Origin: Rhodomicrobium sp. Az07
GTDB lineage: Bacteria > Pseudomonadota > Alphaproteobacteria > Rhizobiales > Rhodomicrobiaceae
DNA: 64,000 nt
NCBI RefSeq assembly: GCF_018619475.1
Contig: NZ_JAHFZG010000014.1
Coordinates: 1-64,000, forward strand
Reading direction: 5' to 3'
A model generated the notes under the pieces. That model was not told the origin of the DNA. It ran no database searches and saw only the letters and a program-made list of their open reading frames with translations. Shown here one piece after another: positions 28,663 to 36,904 of this stretch. Numbering within the stretch: the first letter of the stretch is position 1; the number at the start of each line of letters is the position of its first letter. The position numbers and the translations under genes are program-made.

Positions 28663-29010
28663 AGCCTAACAGTATCACCTTTGTTCAATGCGTTGAAAAT
28701 AGTTATGCCATTTCTGGCAGAGGTTAAGATTCCCGGCAAGGGCCTGGCAGCAATTATCCTGTCGGCTTCCCCTCTCATTCGGCCCCGATCAACGGCGCTT
28801 CCGCCCAACGGCGAGCCGCGCGCGAGCCCGCCGTGTCCCCTTCCCGCCGGACCTGCCCGGCTTTCCCCAGCGCCTAAGCCCTTCGGCGGCGCCCCGCAAG
28901 GGGCAAGCCCTCCGCTGACGCGGCCCTGACGGGTGCGGGTCCCCGCGCGCGCGGGCTTTCCGGGGCGCGGAGCCGGGCAATCAGGCCCGGCGAAGGAAAG
29001 GACACCTTCC
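28663..29010. other. Divergent leader between hsdM and ardC
   Basis: About 350 bases without a gene. It holds the hsdM promoter on the left and, towards ardC, GC-rich hairpins such as GCCCC-gcaa-GGGGC near 28890-28910 and a CGCGCG run. A comparable non-coding leader precedes the small-gene operon at 32387. The ardC ribosome-binding site GAAGGAAAGGA is at its right end. Confidence 0.4.
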
Positions 29011-29895
29011 ATGACCCGCGCCGCACCCTCCCTCGACGTCTACCAGGCCGTCACCGACCGCATCGTCGCCGCCCTTGAATCCGCCGGGGAAGCCTCCCTG
29101 CCGTGGCATCGCCCCGGCCTCGACAGCCTCCTGCCGAAGAACGCCTCCACCGGCAACGGCTACCGGGGCATCAACATCGTCTCCCTGTGGGCCGAAGCCC
29201 AGCTTGCCGGATACACCCGCAACCTTTGGGCCAGCTACCGGCAGTGGCAGGAGCTCGGAGCCCAGGTGAAGAAGGGCGCCAAGAGCTCCATCGTCATCTT
29301 CTACAAGGAGTTCGAGGTCGAGCCCGAAACCGCCAACCCCGATGACGACGGCAAGCGCCGGGTCGCCAAAGCGAGCCGCGTGTTCAACGCGAGCCAGGTC
29401 GAGGGGTTCGAGCTGCCGCCCATGCCGGAAGACCTCGGGCCGATCGCCCGCAATGCCCGTGCGGATGAGGTGGTTGCCGCCACCGGCGCCGACATCCGCC
29501 ACGGCGGGGAAGCGGCCTATTACCGCCCTTCCGCCGATTACATCCAGATGCCCGAGGAAGGGCTGTTCATGGATACCGCCCATCGGTGCCGGTCGGAGGC
29601 ATACTATTCCGTGCTGTTCCACGAGCTCGGGCACTGGAGCGGTGCCGAACGCCGCCTCAATCGCAAGCTCGGCAACAAGTTCGGGTCGCCCGACTACGCC
29701 CTGGAGGAGCTGATTGCGGAGCTGACGAGCGCCTTCCTCTGCGCCGAGCTCCGGTTCTCCCCGCAGCCGCGTCCCGACCACACGCAGTACATCGCGAACT
29801 GGCTCAAGGCTCTGAAATCCGACAAGCGCGCCGTGTTCACCGCATCCGCGCGGGCCGCCGAAGCCGCCGCTTTCCTCGTGAAGCCCTCCTCGTGA
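29011..29895 (+). CDS. ardC: ArdC-like antirestriction protein
   Basis: 294 residues from the ATG at 29011 with GAAGGAAAGG upstream; a longer frame is GC-shadow. N-terminal ssDNA-binding ArdC domain (LDVYQAVTDRIVAALE, PWHRPG, NGYRGINIVSLW, YRQWQELGAQVKKGAKS); C-terminal zincin metallopeptidase with FHELGHWSGAERR (HExxH) and the third ligand region EELIAELTSAFLC. ArdC proteins enter or are made early during conjugation and shield incoming DNA from type I restriction. Here it lies directly beside a type I system. Intact. Confidence 0.92.
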   Translation: MTRAAPSLDVYQAVTDRIVAALESAGEASLPWHRPGLDSLLPKNASTGNGYRGINIVSLWAEAQLAGYTRNLWASYRQWQELGAQVKKGAKSSIVIFYKEFEVEPETANPDDDGKRRVAKASRVFNASQVEGFELPPMPEDLGPIARNARADEVVAATGADIRHGGEAAYYRPSADYIQMPEEGLFMDTAHRCRSEAYYSVLFHELGHWSGAERRLNRKLGNKFGSPDYALEELIAELTSAFLCAELRFSPQPRPDHTQYIANWLKALKSDKRAVFTASARAAEAAAFLVKPSS

Positions 29896-30409
29896 GGGCT
29901 AATCTTTGGCATCTACATAGAATCTGGATTAATTCGCTATAAAATCGCTCTCATCCACCATAACTTATGGGCTCACCTAAACGATTATGGGCGCGCCCAT
30001 AATTTATGGAGCGGCCTCAGGTTTTCGGCGACAGGTTGAATCATAACACCCTGAGCTTGACCAGACCTATCGCTGTGCGGGACCGCATCAAGGCAGCAGG
30101 TGTGCGCGGTTTTGAACAGCGTTCTCATGCCGGACCAGTCACCGGCCGGTGAATACCCCGAGCGTAAGGTCGGCAGTGCTGGTTCTCGGACCACGCCTTG
30201 AATAAGACCTCGTTCAACCCGGGCCATCGAAGCCCCCGCGTTCTTTGTGAGGCCTCTTGGCGCCCGCTGTGAGCCTCAACAGGAGGTGCGGATGGATGCG
30301 TCCGCAAGGGCCGCAGTCAACTACCCGTCAACTACGAAGTTTTCGGGTAAACGGTTGTTGTACCATCAAAAAAATACGAGAGCGCGGCCGGGCAGGAGGC
30401 AAAGCGGGT
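29896..30409. other. Intergenic region holding the TTATGG palindrome cluster
   Basis: About 510 bases with no gene I can support. The left part (29958-30009) is a cluster of palindromic boxes listed separately. The remainder shows no further strong repeat or hairpin and ends tail-on at the minus-strand AlbA_2 gene. Confidence 0.5.
29958..30009. repeat. Five TTATGG/CCATAA boxes in alternating orientation, including a 20-base palindrome
   Basis: In order: CCATAA (29958), TTATGG (29965), TTATGG (29985), CCATAA (29997), TTATGG (30004). The central pair forms the perfect 20-base palindrome ATTATGGGCGCGCCCATAAT (29984-30003), and the first pair forms the 13-base dyad CCATAACTTATGG. It lies just downstream of ardC. 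Likely a multi-site protein-binding region (operator or origin-associated); the protein is unknown. Confidence 0.8.
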
Positions 30410-31897
30410 TTACCTGTCAACTAAGGATGATCGTGCCCAATGTGGGATATATTTCATGAGCTTGGGCGCCGCATGCTCGTCATATGGCAATATTTTCCTG
30501 GCATCTAACGCCTCTTTGATAAACCTGGAGGCCTGAGCCTTATTGCCCTCTTTGATCCCAAAACGCTCCCTGAGGCTCGTGTTGGTCATGAAGTCATGGC
30601 TCACATATCGCAGCGAGGCATGCTGATAGCAGGCTCGGATGCGATCAAGCTTGTCCATTTTCGTCAACGGACGTTGGGCAAACAGTACGGCGATTGTGCT
30701 TTCACCACGTGCTTCGAAAAGAGCGGCGGGGAGCTGATAGAACTCGATCTCAAACACAACCTTATCGATGCCGCTACCTCGTTCTTCGCAAATACCGAAC
30801 CGTCTCATCAAGGCGGCAAGCTTTTCGTTTCGTGAGCGCGGGGGGATGTCCAGAAATCGCTCCGGCGCAATCAGGGGAACACCTGGATTTGAAATCTCCA
30901 TGCGATCATCGAAGATCTCCACCATAGGCCCAGTGCCTGTGACCATGAAGTCCTGATGAATGAGGGCGTTTGCGACCAACTCCCGAACCGCCAAGGCGGG
31001 AAACATCGGCACGACACTCCGCAATGCTTTCCCAATCACCTCATTCGTGGGCAACAGGCCGTTAATGAATCCTATGAGCCCCTCGAACCCGCTTGCATAG
31101 CCCTTCGCTCCAACCTGCTCCTTCAGGGTTTCAACGCGATTGGTTCCCTTATAAACGACCACGCGCATCGCTTTGCGACCGAGGCCGGGAAAGTCGGCCA
31201 GACGCTTGGCGAGAAGGATCGCACCGAGGTTTGTGATATTCCAGCTCCCTCCTTCGGCACGAATGATAAGGGCATCAGACTCTAGCGTTTCGAGAATACC
31301 GGATTTTCCCTCCGGCAGCGGTCGCTTAAGAAGCTCAAAGTAGGCCGGATAATCCAACATCTGAAGCACGTCATCCGCACCAATGGCAGAAGCGGCATGC
31401 AAGTCCTCAAAAGTAGTTCCCTCGAAGATGCGCCAAAGCATCCGCTCCTTTTCAGGGAATTCCTTAAGCTTTTTCTTTTGGGAGCCAATTCGGATGTATT
31501 CTTGCCCCTGGAACTGTACCGGCTGACCAAAGGCCCGGGGAATTTCAAGGAGTGTTACATTCTTGCCGTCGATAGAGATCTCGCAAAACCGTAAGTTCAA
31601 GCGCGGAGTGAGGAGCCGTGACAGCCAATTCTCAAGCGCTTCACCGCCCTTTTTTGCGGTCCGATATTGAAAGCCAGTGCCCACAATGTCGTGCGTCCCA
31701 TCTTCGATTCCCCACAACAGATATCCAAACGGCTTATCAACTAATGCCGCCGAGTTTGCCAGCGCGGAGACGTACTCCCCTATCTCGTCTGGGTTCTCGT
31801 TATTGTGCTTGAACTCGGCCCATTCGGTTTCTGCAGGCAAAGCGCATAAATCGCGAACGAGATCTGTTAATTGTGCCGAAGAGCGGCTGCGGCTCAT
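30410..31897 (-). CDS. AlbA_2/Schlafen-like domain protein with GHKL ATP-binding domain
   Basis: 495 residues. The N-terminal AlbA_2 (Schlafen-type) domain shows ETEWAEFKHNNENPDEIGEYVSALANSAA and FGYLLWGIEDGTHDIVG, then LTPRLN and a strand pair. The middle and C-terminus form an HATPase_c_4-like domain with ELVANALIHQDF and GPMVEIFDDRMEISNPG. Proteins of this design are annotated as RecG-like or transcriptional regulators, and Schlafen relatives cut tRNA or DNA; the function of this one is not known. The island context allows a defence role. Monocistronic. Confidence 0.87.
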   Translation of the reverse strand: MSRSRSSAQLTDLVRDLCALPAETEWAEFKHNNENPDEIGEYVSALANSAALVDKPFGYLLWGIEDGTHDIVGTGFQYRTAKKGGEALENWLSRLLTPRLNLRFCEISIDGKNVTLLEIPRAFGQPVQFQGQEYIRIGSQKKKLKEFPEKERMLWRIFEGTTFEDLHAASAIGADDVLQMLDYPAYFELLKRPLPEGKSGILETLESDALIIRAEGGSWNITNLGAILLAKRLADFPGLGRKAMRVVVYKGTNRVETLKEQVGAKGYASGFEGLIGFINGLLPTNEVIGKALRSVVPMFPALAVRELVANALIHQDFMVTGTGPMVEIFDDRMEISNPGVPLIAPERFLDIPPRSRNEKLAALMRRFGICEERGSGIDKVVFEIEFYQLPAALFEARGESTIAVLFAQRPLTKMDKLDRIRACYQHASLRYVSHDFMTNTSLRERFGIKEGNKAQASRFIKEALDARKILPYDEHAAPKLMKYIPHWARSSLVDR

Positions 31898-32386
31898 GCG
31901 TTTTTATTTCCCGTTGTCCCCTGTACAGTGGTGACGAGTCGCTTCCGAATCTGTCCCAAGGCGATGCATCATCCGAGCTGAGTCCCCATGATGCAAGTCT
32001 GTTGCCCGTAGAAAGTGCATACACCGAAATGGGTGCTGCAATTTAGGGTCAGCAGAGGCGCCCCTCTCCTACCTTCCCATTTATCCAGAACGCCGCTCAT
32101 TCGGGCTCCGGCATGCCATACCCCCGAGGAAGAGCGTGGTGCGTCCGGCTGCCGATGCCCTGACGGGATCTCCTTTGGCGAGGCAATCCTCCCCAAGCGG
32201 CCTTGAAATGTCGGGTGGTCTGGACCCCGGCGCGTACCAGCCAAGGGGTTTCCCCAGCTTCCGCGCTACGCTTGTGCAGCCGGGCGATGCCCCTCCCCGT
32301 TGGCAGGCCCGCTCATGGCCGGTGTCCCTCTCCTTACCCGACAGGCCGCAAAGGGTGCGGTCTCGAACCAAAAGGAGAAACCCATC
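31898..32386. other. Long leader of the small-gene operon
   Basis: About 490 bases between divergent genes without a gene I can support. It supplies promoters for the AlbA_2 gene (leftward) and the small-gene operon (rightward). The last 20 bases contain AAAAGGAGAAA, a strong ribosome-binding site. The GC-rich last 200 bases may fold, but I see no known riboswitch. Confidence 0.4.
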
Positions 32387-32611
32387 ATGAGCAACAAGCA
32401 GCAACCCGGAAGAAAGCCCACCCACGGCGTCTTCCACATCCGGGGCGAAGGCAAGAGCGCCTACTGGACGAAGATCGGCGCCGCCTGGATCCACGAGGAC
32501 GGCGAGGGCCTGAACCTCAGCCTCGACTTCATCCCGACCGATGCCAGCGGACGCCTCGTCATCCGCGCCAACAAAGCCGACTCGCAAACCCAAGGGGAGG
32601 CCGCCCGATGA
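32387..32611 (+). CDS. Small conserved-looking mobile-element protein
   Basis: 74 residues behind the site AAAGGAGAAA. Predicted mostly beta: GVFHIRGEGKSAYWTKIGAAWI, then LNLSLDFIPTDASGRLVIRA. The pattern resembles short plasmid beta-strand proteins near antirestriction genes, but I cannot assign a family. First of five genes (32387-33825) that overlap by ATGA or share start/stop bases, so it is translated with them. Confidence 0.75.
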   Translation: MSNKQQPGRKPTHGVFHIRGEGKSAYWTKIGAAWIHEDGEGLNLSLDFIPTDASGRLVIRANKADSQTQGEAAR

Positions 32612-32775
32612 GCCGCAGCGACTACGCCTTCCTCGCCGACCAGTTCCCGGAGTTCAGGCTCCGGGCACGCAGCGACCAGGAGCTGGAGGACCTGCTCGAT
32701 GCCTGGTTCGCCCACGACCACCTCGACGATAATCCCGTCTACAGCTGGAACGACGACGAAGGAGACGCCCAATGA
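32608..32775 (+). CDS. Very small acidic protein
   Basis: 55 residues, strongly acidic, with an Asp/Glu-rich second half (DQELEDLLDAWFAHDHLDD, then WNDDEGDAQ). Its ATG overlaps the previous stop (ATGA), and its stop overlaps the next start. The charge and size are like DNA-mimic anti-restriction proteins, but no family match is visible. Confidence 0.7.
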   Translation: MSRSDYAFLADQFPEFRLRARSDQELEDLLDAWFAHDHLDDNPVYSWNDDEGDAQ

Positions 32776-32969
32776 GCCAGATCAAGAACTACACCGTCGC
32801 GATGATCATGTGGGAGACCTGGAACATCTGCGTCGATGCCGCCTCGGAGGATGAGGCCAAGGCGCAAGCCCGGGCCTCTTACGAAAGGCACGGTCGTGAA
32901 GAATTCTCCTGCCAGGCCAGCGGCGTCGACGGTTTCGAGATCATTGACGAACAGGAGGCCGACGAATGA
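32772..32969 (+). CDS. Small hypothetical protein
   Basis: 65 residues, beta-alpha-beta in appearance: YTVAMIMWETWNICVDAASEDEAKAQA, then an acidic C-terminus FEIIDEQEADE. Coupled by ATGA overlaps on both sides. The start W-rich strand followed by an EDEAKAQAR helix recalls small DpnI-like or ssDNA-binding plasmid proteins, but this is only impression; no function is assigned. Confidence 0.7.
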   Translation: MSQIKNYTVAMIMWETWNICVDAASEDEAKAQARASYERHGREEFSCQASGVDGFEIIDEQEADE

Positions 32970-33175
32970 GCACCGTTAATCCCTCCTGCAAGGACTTCAC
33001 CATCATCCTGTACGAACGGAACGTGTTTCAGTTCACGGTCAGGGCCGAAGACGGGGACGTTGCCGAAGACATCGCCCTGGAAACCTACTACGGCTGGTCG
33101 GAAGCCGACCGCGCCCGATACATCTCCGATGAACAGGGCGGCGTGGAGCTGAACATCGAGGAGGCCGCCCAATGA
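32966..33175 (+). CDS. Small acidic hypothetical protein
   Basis: 69 residues with a strand YERNVFQFTVRAEDGDVAEDIALE and a tail EQGGVELNIEEAAQ; overall acidic. It resembles the preceding gene in layout (strand, AEDxA helix, acidic tail), so the two may be diverged duplicates. It overlaps the methyltransferase start by 4 bases. Confidence 0.65.
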   Translation: MSTVNPSCKDFTIILYERNVFQFTVRAEDGDVAEDIALETYYGWSEADRARYISDEQGGVELNIEEAAQ

Positions 33176-33825
33176 ATACGCCTCGCCTCCTCCTCCCCCA
33201 CGAGCTGCGCACACGCCATCTCGTCACCGAAACCGCCCGCGCCTTCCGGTTCGGACCAAGGCTGCATCCCAACCGGGCTGCCTATGAGTTCTACCCGACG
33301 CCACCGGAGGCAACCCGCGCTCTTCTCTCGGTGGAGCGCTTCGACGGCCCCATCTGGGAGCCTGCGTGCGGAACCGGCTGGATCTCGACGGAACTGATTG
33401 CTGCCGGGTACGACGTCGTGTCCACCGACCTGGTCGATTACGGTTACGGCGAACCGGGCCGGGATTTCCTTGCCGAACGGAAGCCGCTGGCGAAGCACAT
33501 CGTCACCAATCCACCCTACGGGCGCGGGCTTGCCGATATGTTCGTGAAGCACGCGCTGGAGCTGACCGCCGAGAGCGGGGGCACGGTCGCGATGCTGGTC
33601 AACCTCCTGAGCCTTTGCCATCCCTTGCGCCACGACTTCTATGTCGGCCATCCCCCAGCGGTCATCTATGCGCTCGATGAATGCACCTGCTGGCCCTACG
33701 GCGATCCGTCCCAAGCCACCACGAACATCGCGAAGCAACGGTATTGCTGGCTGGTGTGGAAACATGAGCATGCCGGGGCGACGGAGTTCCGGTGGCTGCG
33801 GGTGAGCGAGTTCGCACCCCCGTAA
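33172..33825 (+). CDS. N6-adenine-type DNA methyltransferase
   Basis: 217 residues. Motif I is IWEPACGTGWISTELI, followed by YDVVSTDLVDYGYG (acidic SAM ribose position) and the catalytic tetrad TNPPYGRGL for exocyclic amino methylation of adenine. It is shorter than restriction-linked methylases and has no TRD that I can see, typical of plasmid-encoded orphan methylases that protect incoming DNA. Last gene of the small-gene operon, followed by a terminator. Confidence 0.9.
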   Translation: MNTPRLLLPHELRTRHLVTETARAFRFGPRLHPNRAAYEFYPTPPEATRALLSVERFDGPIWEPACGTGWISTELIAAGYDVVSTDLVDYGYGEPGRDFLAERKPLAKHIVTNPPYGRGLADMFVKHALELTAESGGTVAMLVNLLSLCHPLRHDFYVGHPPAVIYALDECTCWPYGDPSQATTNIAKQRYCWLVWKHEHAGATEFRWLRVSEFAPP

Positions 33826-33829
33826 TGAG

Positions 33830-33851
33830 AAAGCCGGTGAGAACCGGCTTT
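33830..33851. terminator. Bidirectional intrinsic terminator
   Basis: AAAGCCGGT-gaga-ACCGGCTTT: a 9-base perfect stem whose arms begin with A and end with T, so it works in both directions. It separates the small-gene operon (rightward) from the parA-partner operon (leftward). Confidence 0.85.
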
Positions 33852-33929
33852 CCTGTAGTTGGGTTATGGGAGGCGAGAGAATTGCGACTGGCGGGGCTTC
33901 TGCAAAGCAGGGCACTGGAATCAGAAACG

Positions 33930-34382
33930 TCAATCCCTCAGGATATCGATCCGAGCGGCGGAGTCGGACTTCCTGCCGTCACAAAGGAGATCTTCCTTCC
34001 TCACCGGGATTTTTGCCAGCGCCAGCGCATGAAGGATATAGGCCGTCACCGTCATGTCCTTCTCGAACGCGCGTTTCCTGAGGGCCTTTGAGACATACTC
34101 GGGCGCATAGATCGTGATGGAGGTCCGTTTTCCAGATACGGCATCGGGCTCGCTCTGCTCGGCTTTCGGCCTGACGGGCTTCGGCCGGAGTCGCACGGGC
34201 TCGGGCTGCGGCGCGATTGAATGCACCACGGATTGGCGGGGCGCGCTGTCGGCGACGTCCTGAGGGACAGCCTCGGGCACCACCAGCGCCGGGATCTGCT
34301 TCTCGTCCATGAACTCTTCCATCGCGGGGCCAAGGCCGAGGTTGAACGTATCCCGGCGTTTCAGTTTAAGCGGCGAGTTCAT
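33930..34382 (-). CDS. Ribbon-helix-helix partner of ParA
   Basis: About 150 residues starting at the ATG at 34382, overlapping parA's 3' end by 17 bases. The first 95 residues are low complexity with Pro, Arg and Lys (PVRLRPKPVRPKAEQSEP); the last 55 form a ribbon-helix-helix-like unit: TSITIYAPEYVSKALRKRAF, then MTVTAYILHALALAKI. RHH proteins beside ParA ATPases usually bind the centromere and substitute for ParB. Its C-terminus (VRKEDLLCDGRK) is clearly related to that of 38673-38891. Confidence 0.75.
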   Translation of the reverse strand: MNSPLKLKRRDTFNLGLGPAMEEFMDEKQIPALVVPEAVPQDVADSAPRQSVVHSIAPQPEPVRLRPKPVRPKAEQSEPDAVSGKRTSITIYAPEYVSKALRKRAFEKDMTVTAYILHALALAKIPVRKEDLLCDGRKSDSAARIDILRD

Positions 34383-35073
34383 GGACGGCCTCCTCCGGAT
34401 TGATGATGTCGAGGACTTCACCCAGGAGGGCATCGATCTCCTCAATGGTCTTTTTGACGGGAGCCCGTGTGTCGTCGGCAAAATGCGGGGGCTTCCCGGT
34501 GAGGAAGGCTTCCCGGTAGGCCGCCCGGTTATAAAGGAGCGTCCGGAATCTTGGCAATCCGGCCGCATCGATCTGCTCGACGGCGGCTGTCTGATAGGCC
34601 GGATGAAGCGGGTGCACATCGTTCAGGAGAATGAGGTGCGGGATCTTCTTGATCTGGCCGCGCGTGACAGCGCGAATGTCACGCAGAAGCCGCGTCGCCT
34701 GCACGAGGTCGGGGCCGCTGATGCGGGCGGGTGTGATGATCAGATCCGCAGCCGTGGCGGCGATGTACAGAGCCCTCTCCGCCGAACCGGCGACATCGAT
34801 GAGGATGGAATCATACCCGGCGTCAACCTGGGATTCGAGGGTATCGGTTAGCTGGTCGCTGGCCAGCGCCTTGACGGTGAGGCCTGGAACAGCGTCGGGA
34901 TACTTTTCGTACCAGTCGGCGAGGGTTTTGTTGTTGTCGAGGTCAAGGATCAGAACCTTGCCCCCACCCCTGACGATCGCCCCTGCCAAGGCAAGGCAAA
35001 GGGTCGATTTGCCGACGCCGCCCTTGGGAGACCCAAAGACGATGACGCTGGCGCGTTCTTGCAGTTGTTCCAT
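34366..35073 (-). CDS. parA: ParA-family partition ATPase
   Basis: 235 residues. Deviant Walker A IVFGSPKGGVGKSTLCLALA with the signature Lys at KGG, Walker B-like YDSILIDVAGSAERAL, and the switch-region ARISGPDLVQATRLL. It moves or positions the plasmid copies so each daughter cell inherits one. It is divergent from repA, with a shared 340-base control region. Short (235 residues), so type Ib-like. Confidence 0.92.
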   Translation of the reverse strand: MEQLQERASVIVFGSPKGGVGKSTLCLALAGAIVRGGGKVLILDLDNNKTLADWYEKYPDAVPGLTVKALASDQLTDTLESQVDAGYDSILIDVAGSAERALYIAATAADLIITPARISGPDLVQATRLLRDIRAVTRGQIKKIPHLILLNDVHPLHPAYQTAAVEQIDAAGLPRFRTLLYNRAAYREAFLTGKPPHFADDTRAPVKKTIEEIDALLGEVLDIINPEEAVHELAA

Positions 35074-35416
35074 GCAGGCAATATCCGGACATCAGGAGAT
35101 ATGGTCAACAGGACAACCAAAGATATGGAGAACTGAACTGCCTGTCTTCAGTAAATCACGAACTCCGGTGTGACGGAAATGCAGCAATATTGAGATGCAT
35201 ATTTGGTGAAATACGTTAATCCATAACTATTGATTTCCATCAATACGGCATTCAGGTTTAGATGAATTCCACACATCAAGAGAAACAGAAGTCAGTAGAA
35301 CATGACAAACATAAATCTGAAGAACCACATTCATGCTTATCAGGATTTCCATAAATCTTTTCATTCAACAGTCGAAGCCGATTCCCTGAAACGCAAATCC
35401 GCGCTAATGTCTTCTC
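35074..35416. promoter_or_regulatory. Shared control region of parA and repA
   Basis: About 340 AT-rich bases between divergent genes with likely promoters for both. I see TATTGAT-ttcc-ATCAATA (35228-35245), an 18-base dyad, and two AGATATGG boxes near 35097-35104 and 35131-35138 close to the parA start. These fit autoregulation by ParA or its partner, but no binding protein is proven. Confidence 0.5.
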
Positions 35417-36472
35417 GTGAAATTGACCGACGCCCCAAACATCCGCGACCAGGACCTTCTGGCCGAGCTGGAGCGTCAGCGCACGAGCCCCGTTCTGGAA
35501 GTCATTGTCCGCCAGCTGGAGCAGAAGCAGGCGAGACGCGATGAACTGGCGGCGCTTCCGCGCGACCAGCGGCGGCGCGTGGTGACGGCGGGAGCGCTTG
35601 AGCTCTCGGAGCCGTCGAAGCAGGACCTTCGCCATATCCACAGCGTGCTTGCCATCTGCGGCCTGCCTTACGACCGGCTGCCCATCGAGCAGCGGGAGTT
35701 CGAGCGCAAGCAGGGCAACATGGCGCTGGATGTCACGGCCGGTTTCCTGCGCGATCCCAATGGCGAAAAAATCCACCAGCCGGTGCCCTTCGGGCCGAAG
35801 GCGAGGCTGATCCTGATGCACCTTTGCTCGGAAGCCATCCGTCAGAAATCCCCGACCATCGAAATCGCCGACACGCTGACCGGCTTCGTCCGCGACATGG
35901 GCTTCCCGAAAAGCGGCGGCAAGAAAGGCCCGCTGACCGCGTTCAAGGAACAGCTCAACGCGCTTGCCGCCTGTACGATGAAGCTTACCGTCTGGAACGG
36001 GGAGCGGGTACGGACACGCTCCATCACGCCCATTGACGAGATGGACCTGTGGCTTCCGACCCATCCGGACCAGCGCAGCCTCTGGCCTTCGACCGTCACA
36101 TTCAGCCCGGCCATGTATGAGAGCTTGCAGAAGCACGCCCTTCCCATCAACACGCATGTTGTCAGGGCTTTTGCCGGGTCCGCGCGGAAACTTGACCTGT
36201 ATTTCTGGCTCGGCTACCGCATCCACAACATCGAAGAGCCGGTCACCATCAGCTGGGAGGCGCTGAAGGACCAGTTCGGGTCCGGCTTCAAGCGGGACAG
36301 GGACTTCCGGGCAAACCTTGCCCGCGAGCTCAACGAAATCAAGGAAACGCTAAGAAAGCTGCCGGTGAGCGTCACCGAGAACGGCCTGAAGCTCACGCCC
36401 GCCGAACCGAGCGCGCTCGCGCTGCCCGTGGCGAAGTCGGTCAAGCCGACCCTCATCCCGAAGGCATCCTGA
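35417..36472 (+). CDS. repA: Plasmid replication initiator RepA
   Basis: 351 residues from GTG at 35417. Features of the RepA family: FGPKARLILMHLCSEAIRQKSPTIEI, helix-turn-helix stretch around LTAFKEQLNALAACTMKL, TFSPAMYESLQKHALPINTHVVRAF, and DLYFWLGYRIHNIEEPVTISWEAL. It would bind the iterons directly downstream (36483-36664) to start replication. Its presence shows the element can exist as a plasmid or replicates after excision. Confidence 0.9.
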   Translation: MKLTDAPNIRDQDLLAELERQRTSPVLEVIVRQLEQKQARRDELAALPRDQRRRVVTAGALELSEPSKQDLRHIHSVLAICGLPYDRLPIEQREFERKQGNMALDVTAGFLRDPNGEKIHQPVPFGPKARLILMHLCSEAIRQKSPTIEIADTLTGFVRDMGFPKSGGKKGPLTAFKEQLNALAACTMKLTVWNGERVRTRSITPIDEMDLWLPTHPDQRSLWPSTVTFSPAMYESLQKHALPINTHVVRAFAGSARKLDLYFWLGYRIHNIEEPVTISWEALKDQFGSGFKRDRDFRANLARELNEIKETLRKLPVSVTENGLKLTPAEPSALALPVAKSVKPTLIPKAS

Positions 36473-36482
36473 GCACCCTTTC

Positions 36483-36664
36483 TGGCGCAGACTTACTCGC
36501 GCGCAGCCGATAATTTTTCCGCAGGTTTTCAGGCCATTTTGGCGCTATAGCGCAGACTTGCTCGCACCTTGGCGCAGACTTACTCGCGGGGAGGCCCGAT
36601 TTGGCGCAGACTTACTCGCGCCCTGACGCAGACTTGGTCGCGCTTTGGCGCAGACTTGCTCGCG
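36483..36664 (+). repeat. oriV: Origin of replication: six iterons
   Basis: Consensus TGGCGCAGACTTACTCGCG (19 bases). Copies at 36483, 36548, 36570, 36602, 36624 and 36646; three are exact and the others differ by a few bases (GACTTGCTCGC, GACTTGGTCGC). Distances are 65, 22, 32, 22 and 22 bases: the 22-base steps are two helical turns, putting the RepA sites on one face of the DNA. AT-rich sequence follows (36665-36770), suited to melting. Confidence 0.93.
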
Positions 36665-36904
36665 CTGTAATATAGAACAGAACATTCCAGAACACTCCCA
36701 GAACATCTTTTTTACAGAAAAGAATCAGAATTTCAGAAAAGGAACTCAAAATTTCGGTACGATTAAATTCCTGTCGCACGGGGCAGGCCAGACCATTTCA
36801 CCTGAGCCTCACGCAACGTCGGGCAATCAGAAGGCATGGAAGGCGGCCAGAGGCGGTTTTTTACACCCTGATAGAACCACCTTCGTTCGGGGCGTCAAAA
36901 ACCC

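Noticed and set aside
36483-36664. CRISPR array in the repeated region after repA
   Set aside because: Repeats are only 19 bases with 3-13-base gaps and sit beside repA; they are iterons. No cas genes or other arrays are visible in the window.
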